A stretch of DNA of 64,000 bases, from contig NZ_JBHSRF010000037.1 of NCBI RefSeq assembly GCF_042658925.1, forward strand, positions 1-64,000, given 5' to 3'. A program made the translations under genes and the position numbers. The notes under the pieces were generated by a model that worked only from the letters and a program-made list of their open reading frames with translations, was not told the DNA's origin and did not search any database. This stretch comes from Sphaerisporangium aureirubrum. Its GTDB lineage: Bacteria > Actinomycetota > Actinomycetes > Streptosporangiales > Streptosporangiaceae. Positions within the stretch are counted from its first letter, which is position 1. The number at the start of each line of letters is the position of its first letter. Shown here piece by piece: positions 58,881 to 64,000 of the stretch.

Positions 58881-61279
58881 GCGACACCGAACCCCGACCG
58901 GCCGGCGGGGCGCTGACCGGCGTCCGGGTCGTCGACTTCGGCCACTACGTCGCGGGGCCGCTGGCCGCGCTGATGCTCGCCGACCAGGGCGCCGACGTGG
59001 TCCACGTCGACCGTCCGGGGACCGTCCCCGACGACGCCGACGCCTTCTTCAACCGGAACAAACGGCGCGTCACCCTCGACCTGAAGGACCCGGACGGCCT
59101 GGCCACCGCCCGGGAACTGGTCCGGCGGGCCGACGTGCTCATCGAGAACTTCCGCCCCGGCGTGATGGACCGGCTCGGGCTCGGCTGGGCGGAGCTGCGC
59201 GCGACCGCCCCACGGCTGGTCTACTGCTCGCTGCCCGGCTTCGGCGCCGACGACCCGCGGGCCGGAGTGCCCGGCTGGGAGGGCGTCGTCGCGGCGGCCA
59301 CCGGCAACTGCCGGATCAGGGCCGGGTACGTGCCCAAGGGCTGGGACCCCACCCGCCCGACGTACTCCGCGATCCCGGTGGCGTCCAACTTCGCGGCGTT
59401 CTGCGGCGCCTTCGCGGTGGTGGCCGCGCTCACCGCGCGGCACCGCACCGGCCGTGGGGACCGCGTCGAGGTGCCGCTGTTCAACGCGATGTTCGAGGCC
59501 GTCGGCGGCAGCGGCGCCTACCCGACGGCACGCGGGCTGGAGCCGGAACGCGCGATCAGCGCCAACGGCAGCGGCACCTACCGCTGCGCCGACGGCAGGT
59601 ACGTGCAGTTCAACCCGATCGGCGCCACCACCCGCTTCCTCACCTGGTTCCTGCAGGCGGCCGGGGTGGCCGCGTGGGCCGGCGAGGGCCTGACCGACCG
59701 CCCCCGGATGGACCGCGAGCCGGAACTGCGCGTCCTGCTGGGGGAGCGGCTGACCGCGTTGTTCCTGACCCGCCCGGCGAAGGAGTGGGAGGAGCTGGCC
59801 GTCGCGGCCGGGGTGCCGCTGGCCATGGTGAGGACCACCGAGGAGTGGCTGGACACCGAGCACGCGCTCACCGGCGGCGAGGTGGTCGTGCTGGAGGACC
59901 CGCTGCTCGGCCCGACGGCCATGCCCGGCCCCGCGGTCTGGCTCTCCGACACCCCCGCCACGACCGCACGGCCCCGCGGCCTGCCCGACGCGGACCGCGC
60001 GGAGATCCTGGCCGAGCTCGCCGCACCGGCCCCCGCCGCGCCGCCGGCCCGGCCCGGGGACGGCGGCCTGCCCTACCAGGGCCGGAAGGTCGTCGACCTG
60101 ACCCAGATCCTGGCCGGGCCGAGCGCCGGGCGCATCCTGGCCGAGTTCGGCGCCGAGGTGGTCAAGGTCAACGCGCCGCACCGGCGGGTCGGCGCGCACG
60201 GCTTCGTCAACCGGGGCAAACGCACCGTCCTGCTGGACGTGAAGTCCGAGGAGGGCCGGCGGATCCTGTGGCGGCTCATCGACGAGGCCGACGTGCTCAC
60301 GCACAACTTCCCCGGCCCCACCGCGGACGGCTACGGCCTCGGCTACGAGCACGTACGGGCCCGCCGCCCGGACATCGTCTACGTCTCGGTCGGCTGTTTC
60401 GGGGTGGGCGGGCCGTGGTCGGGCCGCCGGGGATACGAGACCCAGGGCCAGGCGGCCACCGGCATCATGGCCAGGACGGGCGGCGACGGGCCACCGGCCG
60501 TCTTCGGGCCGTACAACGTGCTGGACTACGGCACCGGCACCCTGGCGGCGTTCGCGGCGGCGCTCGGCCTCTACCGGCTGGAGACCACCGGGGCCGGACA
60601 GCACGTCCACGCCTCGCTGACCCAGACCGGCCTCCACCAGCAGGCCAGGTACGCGGTGCGCCCCGCCCGGCGCGACCGCACCGGCGAGGCCCCGGCCCCC
60701 GACCGCCCTCCCGATCGGCGCCCGGACGGGCCACACGGCCCCGCCGCGCTCGGCCCCGCCGCGCTCGGCCCGAGCCCGTGGCAGCGCTTCTACCAGGCCG
60801 CCGACGGCTGGTTCTACCTCGGCGCGACGGCCGGGCAACTGCCCGCCCTGCGCGCGGTCCCCGGCCTGACCGAGGCGCTGGCCGGACTGGACGCGGACAC
60901 CGACCCCGAGATGCTCACCGCGGCGCTGGCCGCCGCCTTCCGCGCGGCGGGTACGTCCGGCTGGATCTCGCGGCTGGTCGCCGCGGGCGCGGGCGCGCAC
61001 CGGGTCACCTCGCTCGGCGAGCTGATGACCGAGCCGTGGGCCAGGTCCCGCGGGCTGAGCGTCAGCCAGATCTCCGAGGAGGTCGGCGAGGTGGTGATGC
61101 CCGGCATCGCCATCTCCGTCCACGGCACCCCGCCCCGGCTGGGCGCGCCGGTCCGCCGCCCCGGCGCCGACGCGCGCGAGGTGCTGAACCGGATCGGCCT
61201 GGCCGGCGCGGTGGACGGGCCGGCGCGCGGCGGCGCCGTCCAGCTGGACGCGCTGCCGCCGGGATGGGACCACTTCTGA
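58877..61279 (+). CDS. Tandem family III CoA-transferase (CaiB/BaiF) fusion
   Basis: An 800-aa protein made of two CaiB/BaiF-type CoA-transferase units (about 1-395 and 405-800). Each begins with the GVRVVDFGHYVAGPLAALML or RKVVDLTQILAGPSAGRILA motif. Family III enzymes move CoA between carboxylates through a catalytic aspartate. In the second unit that residue is present (Asp550 in NVLDYGTG), but in the first it is Ser170 (PVASNF), so only one half looks active. The ATG at 58877 overlaps the ATPase gene. Directly beside a transporter, it likely activates the imported acid as a CoA ester. Confidence 0.88.
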   Translation: MSDTEPRPAGGALTGVRVVDFGHYVAGPLAALMLADQGADVVHVDRPGTVPDDADAFFNRNKRRVTLDLKDPDGLATARELVRRADVLIENFRPGVMDRLGLGWAELRATAPRLVYCSLPGFGADDPRAGVPGWEGVVAAATGNCRIRAGYVPKGWDPTRPTYSAIPVASNFAAFCGAFAVVAALTARHRTGRGDRVEVPLFNAMFEAVGGSGAYPTARGLEPERAISANGSGTYRCADGRYVQFNPIGATTRFLTWFLQAAGVAAWAGEGLTDRPRMDREPELRVLLGERLTALFLTRPAKEWEELAVAAGVPLAMVRTTEEWLDTEHALTGGEVVVLEDPLLGPTAMPGPAVWLSDTPATTARPRGLPDADRAEILAELAAPAPAAPPARPGDGGLPYQGRKVVDLTQILAGPSAGRILAEFGAEVVKVNAPHRRVGAHGFVNRGKRTVLLDVKSEEGRRILWRLIDEADVLTHNFPGPTADGYGLGYEHVRARRPDIVYVSVGCFGVGGPWSGRRGYETQGQAATGIMARTGGDGPPAVFGPYNVLDYGTGTLAAFAAALGLYRLETTGAGQHVHASLTQTGLHQQARYAVRPARRDRTGEAPAPDRPPDRRPDGPHGPAALGPAALGPSPWQRFYQAADGWFYLGATAGQLPALRAVPGLTEALAGLDADTDPEMLTAALAAAFRAAGTSGWISRLVAAGAGAHRVTSLGELMTEPWARSRGLSVSQISEEVGEVVMPGIAISVHGTPPRLGAPVRRPGADAREVLNRIGLAGAVDGPARGGAVQLDALPPGWDHF

Positions 61280-61332
61280 CCCGCGGCCGCCCCGCACAGG
61301 ACGTGCGCCGTGTGGCACCGATAGGAGAGACG

Positions 61333-62568
61333 ATGGAGTACGACCTGCTGATCAAGGGCGGCCGGGTCCTGGATCCCGGACAGTCCGTCGACCGCGTCGT
61401 GGACGTGGCGATCACCGGCGGCCGGATCAGCGCGCTGCGCGAGGACATCCCGGCCGCCTCGGCCCGCCGGGTGATCGACGCGAGCGGCCCCGGGCGGTAC
61501 GTGGTGCCCGGCCTGATCGACCTGCACACGCACGTCGCGCACGGGGCCATCACCCCCGGCGTCGGCATGGAGGGCTGCGACCCGGACGTCGTCGGCGTCG
61601 GATCGGGGGTCACCACGCTGGTGGACGCGGGCTCGGTCGGCGTGTCCGGCATCGGCGTCTTCTCCGCCTACATCCAGCCGAGGGCGCGCACGCGGATCGT
61701 GCCGTACCTGAACATCGCCAGCCACGCGCACAGCATGCCCACCATGGTCGACGTCAACGCCCTGGACGACATCGACCCCGGCGCCATCGCCAAGTGCGTG
61801 GCGGCGAACCCCGGCCTGGTCCAGGGCGTCAAGCTGCGGCTGGTCGGGCCCCTGGTGGCCGAGCACGGCAAGGAGATCTTCGAAGCCGCCAAGGGCGTGG
61901 CCCGCGAGCACGGGGTGCCGCTGATGGTGCACATCGGCGACCTGTCCGCGCGGCGGCGCCCGGAGCCGGAGCGGCTCACCCCGGTCACCCGGTTCGTCAT
62001 CGAGCAGCTGGACCGCGGCGACATCATCACCCACCTGTGCACGCCCAACCACGGCGGCGTCATGGCCGCCGCGGACCGGATGATGCCCGCCCTGACCGCA
62101 GCCAGGGAACGGGGCATCGTGCTGGACTCCGCGCTCGGCCGGGGCAACTTCGGCTACCGGGTGGCCCGCGAGCAGCGCGAGCTGGGACTCGCGCCGGACA
62201 CCGTCAGCAGCGACCTGACCGCGGCCGGGGAGACGTTCCACTCGCTGCTCGAATGCATGGCGAAGTTCATGGCCGTCGGCTACGACCTGTCCGACGTGGT
62301 GCGCATGACCACCGTGAACGCGGCCCGCGCGCTCGGCCTGGAACACGAGCTCGGCGCGGTGGCCGCCGGCCGGGAGGCCGACCTGACCGTGCTGGACCTC
62401 GTCGAGGGGGACTTCGAGTTCGTCGACACCGCGCAGGAGACCTTTCACGGCGGATACGGCCTCGTCCCGGTGCACACCGTCCGCGCCGGAGAGCTGGTGC
62501 CGCCGGTGTGGGGCCCGCACCCGTGGGGCTGGCTGCCGGCGCCCCGGAGCGCGGAGGTGCCGTCGTGA
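61333..62568 (+). CDS. Metal-dependent amidohydrolase (dihydroorotase/hydantoinase-like)
   Basis: A 411-aa hydrolase. It has the small-domain start MEYDLLIKGGRVLDPGQSV and the metal strand PGLIDLHTHVAHG. A lysine in LVQGVKLRLVG occupies the carbamylated-lysine position. Ligand histidines lie in LMVHIGD and DIITHLC, with a late aspartate in TVSSDLT. The sequence fits the deacetylase/amidohydrolase group of imidase-like enzymes. GGAGAG precedes the ATG, 53 nt after the CoA-transferase. It may open an amide or imide ring of the substrate. Its stop overlaps the next gene. Confidence 0.88.
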   Translation: MEYDLLIKGGRVLDPGQSVDRVVDVAITGGRISALREDIPAASARRVIDASGPGRYVVPGLIDLHTHVAHGAITPGVGMEGCDPDVVGVGSGVTTLVDAGSVGVSGIGVFSAYIQPRARTRIVPYLNIASHAHSMPTMVDVNALDDIDPGAIAKCVAANPGLVQGVKLRLVGPLVAEHGKEIFEAAKGVAREHGVPLMVHIGDLSARRRPEPERLTPVTRFVIEQLDRGDIITHLCTPNHGGVMAAADRMMPALTAARERGIVLDSALGRGNFGYRVAREQRELGLAPDTVSSDLTAAGETFHSLLECMAKFMAVGYDLSDVVRMTTVNAARALGLEHELGAVAAGREADLTVLDLVEGDFEFVDTAQETFHGGYGLVPVHTVRAGELVPPVWGPHPWGWLPAPRSAEVPS

Positions 62569-63608
62569 TCCGCGGCGAGCATCACCGCTTCCTGGCCGGC
62601 GGCGACTGGGAGCGCCTGCCGGACGGCCTGCGGCACGCCGACGTGACCGCGGTGGACGTGGACGCCGGCGACCGCGTCTACCTGTTCACCCGGTTCGACC
62701 ACCAGGTCCTGGTGTACGAGCGGGACGGCACGTTCGTCCGATCCTTCGGGCTCGGCCTGTTCACCATGCCGCACGGGCTGACCGTCGGCCCGGACGGCAC
62801 GGTCTACTGCGTCGACGCGGGCGACCACACGGTGCGCAGGTTCACCCCCGAGGGAGAACTGCTGCTGACCATCGGCACCCCCGGCGTGCCGTCCGGCACC
62901 GGGTACGTCTCCGGCGGCCCGGTGGACGTGCACGGCGTGGAACGGGTGCGCCGGCCCGCCGGCCCGTTCAACCGCTGCACAGACCTGGCCGTCGGCCCGG
63001 ACGGCGACCTTTACGTGACCGATGGGTACGGCAACTGTCGCGTGCACCGGTTCTCCCCGGACGGGGAGCTGATCCGGTCCTGGGGTGAGATCGGCACCGG
63101 TCCCGGCCAGTTCCACCTGCCGCACTGCCTGGACATCACCCCGGACGGCAGGGTGCTGGTCGGCGACCGGGAGAACGACCGCATCCAGGTCTTCGACCTC
63201 GACGGCCGCTTCGCCGAGGCGTGGACGGACGTGCGCCGCCCCTGCGCGCTGGTCGCCGCGCCGGACGGCACCGTCCTGGTCGCCGAACTGTGGCGGCCGA
63301 AGGGCACCAGGTCGTTCGTCCACGGCGCGACACCCGAGCACCGCATGTCCCGGCTCTCCGTGCTCGGCCCGGACGGCGGCGTCATCGAGCGCTGGGGGGA
63401 CTCCGGCGGCGGGCCCGCCGGGACCGGCGACTTCATCGCCCCGCACGGCATCGCGCTGGACTCCCGCGGCGACCTGTACGTCGCCGAGGTCACCTACAGC
63501 TTCGCCGTCAGGCCAGGGCTGGTCGACCGGTCCTGCGGACGGCATCAAATCCAGAAGTTCTCCCGCGCCGGCGCGGGGGACGACACCTCGGTCAAAGGAC
63601 ACAGATGA
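62565..63608 (+). CDS. NHL-repeat beta-propeller protein (PAL-like)
   Basis: A 347-aa, six-bladed NHL propeller resembling peptidyl-alpha-hydroxyglycine alpha-amidating lyase. Repeats include FTMPHGLTVGPDGTVYCVDAG, RCTDLAVGPDGDLYVTDGYG, FHLPHCLDITPDGRVLVGDREN and FIAPHGIALDSRGDLYVAEVT, with His residues at metal-site positions. No signal peptide is present, so it is probably cytoplasmic, unlike eukaryotic PAL. It could be a lactonase or lyase of the pathway. The GTG start is coupled to the amidohydrolase stop. Confidence 0.82.
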   Translation: MIRGEHHRFLAGGDWERLPDGLRHADVTAVDVDAGDRVYLFTRFDHQVLVYERDGTFVRSFGLGLFTMPHGLTVGPDGTVYCVDAGDHTVRRFTPEGELLLTIGTPGVPSGTGYVSGGPVDVHGVERVRRPAGPFNRCTDLAVGPDGDLYVTDGYGNCRVHRFSPDGELIRSWGEIGTGPGQFHLPHCLDITPDGRVLVGDRENDRIQVFDLDGRFAEAWTDVRRPCALVAAPDGTVLVAELWRPKGTRSFVHGATPEHRMSRLSVLGPDGGVIERWGDSGGGPAGTGDFIAPHGIALDSRGDLYVAEVTYSFAVRPGLVDRSCGRHQIQKFSRAGAGDDTSVKGHR

Positions 63609-64000
63609 GGCGCAGCGAGGATCGGATTCTCAGCACGCACGGCGGCAACCTGCCCCGGCCGAAGGACCTGGACGAGCTCATCGCCCAGGGTCAGGCGGCC
63701 CGGGCGGCGATCGACGAACGGCTCCCGCACGCGGTACGCGAGGTCGTCGACCTCCAGATCGACTGCGGCCTGGACACCGTCAACGACGGGGAGTACGTCA
63801 AGGCCGCCAACATGTCCCACTACAGCGGCTACATCCACGCCCGGGTCACCGGCTGGGAGACCCTGCCCATCGACCCCGCCGTGCCGCCGAAGCGCGAGTG
63901 GGTGGCCGCCCGGGACAAGGCCGATTTCCCCGGCACGTACGCCTCCGGGCTGTGGCTGATGGGATCGGGCGGCCCGATCCGGCCGGGATTCGCCACACCC
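63605..64000 (+). CDS. MetE-like (cobalamin-independent methionine synthase fold) protein, cut by window end
   Basis: The first 132 residues of a protein beginning MRRSEDRILSTHGGNLPRP, which matches the N-terminus of core-MetE barrels (STHxGxLPRP). It continues with CGLDTVNDGEYVKAANMSHY, typical of the folate/zinc methyltransferase barrel. The zinc ligands lie beyond the window. Relatives include methionine synthases and epoxyalkane:coenzyme M transferases, so a thiol-transfer or demethylation role is possible. Coupled by ATGA to the NHL-repeat gene. Confidence 0.82.
   Translation, partial: MRRSEDRILSTHGGNLPRPKDLDELIAQGQAARAAIDERLPHAVREVVDLQIDCGLDTVNDGEYVKAANMSHYSGYIHARVTGWETLPIDPAVPPKREWVAARDKADFPGTYASGLWLMGSGGPIRPGFATP

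Noticed and set aside
1..64000. tRNA, rRNA, insertion sequences, integrases or attachment sites
   Set aside because: No cloverleaf-like sequence, transposase motif, terminal inverted repeat or integrase domain was recognised on reading both strands.

Overview
The window is high-GC DNA from a filamentous actinomycete. Evidence: strong G/C third-position bias, many GTG starts, 4-nt ATGA/GTGA gene overlaps, an XRE/DUF5753 + DUF397 + anti-sigma-type ATPase triad, glucosyl-3-phosphoglycerate synthase, a RamB-like regulator beside isocitrate lyase, and a cobalamin riboswitch ahead of a class I ribonucleotide reductase. Streptosporangiales-type genera would fit, but that placement is inference. I see no rRNA, tRNA, insertion sequence, prophage or CRISPR array. 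Only the first and last genes are cut by the window edges.

Layout. 1-6500: a gene tail, the WhiJ/BldB-like triad, an orphan AAA15-type ATPase, an ABC ATPase, a YtcJ-like amidohydrolase and an MFS remnant. 6553-10466: B12 riboswitch, nrdA, nrdB and paired hairpins. 10471-14643: aceA, divergent ramB-like regulator, gpgS. 14713-19955: TetR regulator divergent from an amidohydrolase / EamA transporter / CocE-type hydrolase operon, then a small CBM48-like protein. 19983-29040: a minus-strand peptide-transport operon (binding protein, two permeases, two ATPases) ending in an HDAC-like deacetylase, divergent from oligopeptidase B. 29037-33496: a lysine aminomutase module (kce divergent from kdd-kamD-kamE). 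33541-37131: DUF305 lipoprotein, LVIVD-repeat protein, acyl-CoA dehydrogenase. 37317-44228: an accessory stretch with two unknown proteins, a methyltransferase, a phosphatase-acetyltransferase fusion and a membrane-anchored NB-ARC/WD40 STAND protein.

44594-51916 is a compact one-carbon/SAM cassette: MTHFR C-terminal-type protein, metF, an unknown 496-aa methyltransferase, a MetE-core enzyme, metK, purU and an adenosine kinase. No SAH hydrolase is present. Immediately after it lies an extradiol-dioxygenase-fold protein whose metal ligands are mostly replaced.

53005-64000 is a PucR-type regulator divergent from a tightly coupled operon: two permeases, two oligopeptide-type ATPases, an 800-aa tandem family III CoA-transferase with one degenerate half, a metal amidohydrolase, an NHL-repeat protein and a truncated MetE-like enzyme. 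It reads as an uptake-and-degradation pathway for an unidentified amide or carboxylate. Together with the adjoining C1 cassette and the altered dioxygenase, it is the best candidate here for undescribed biology.
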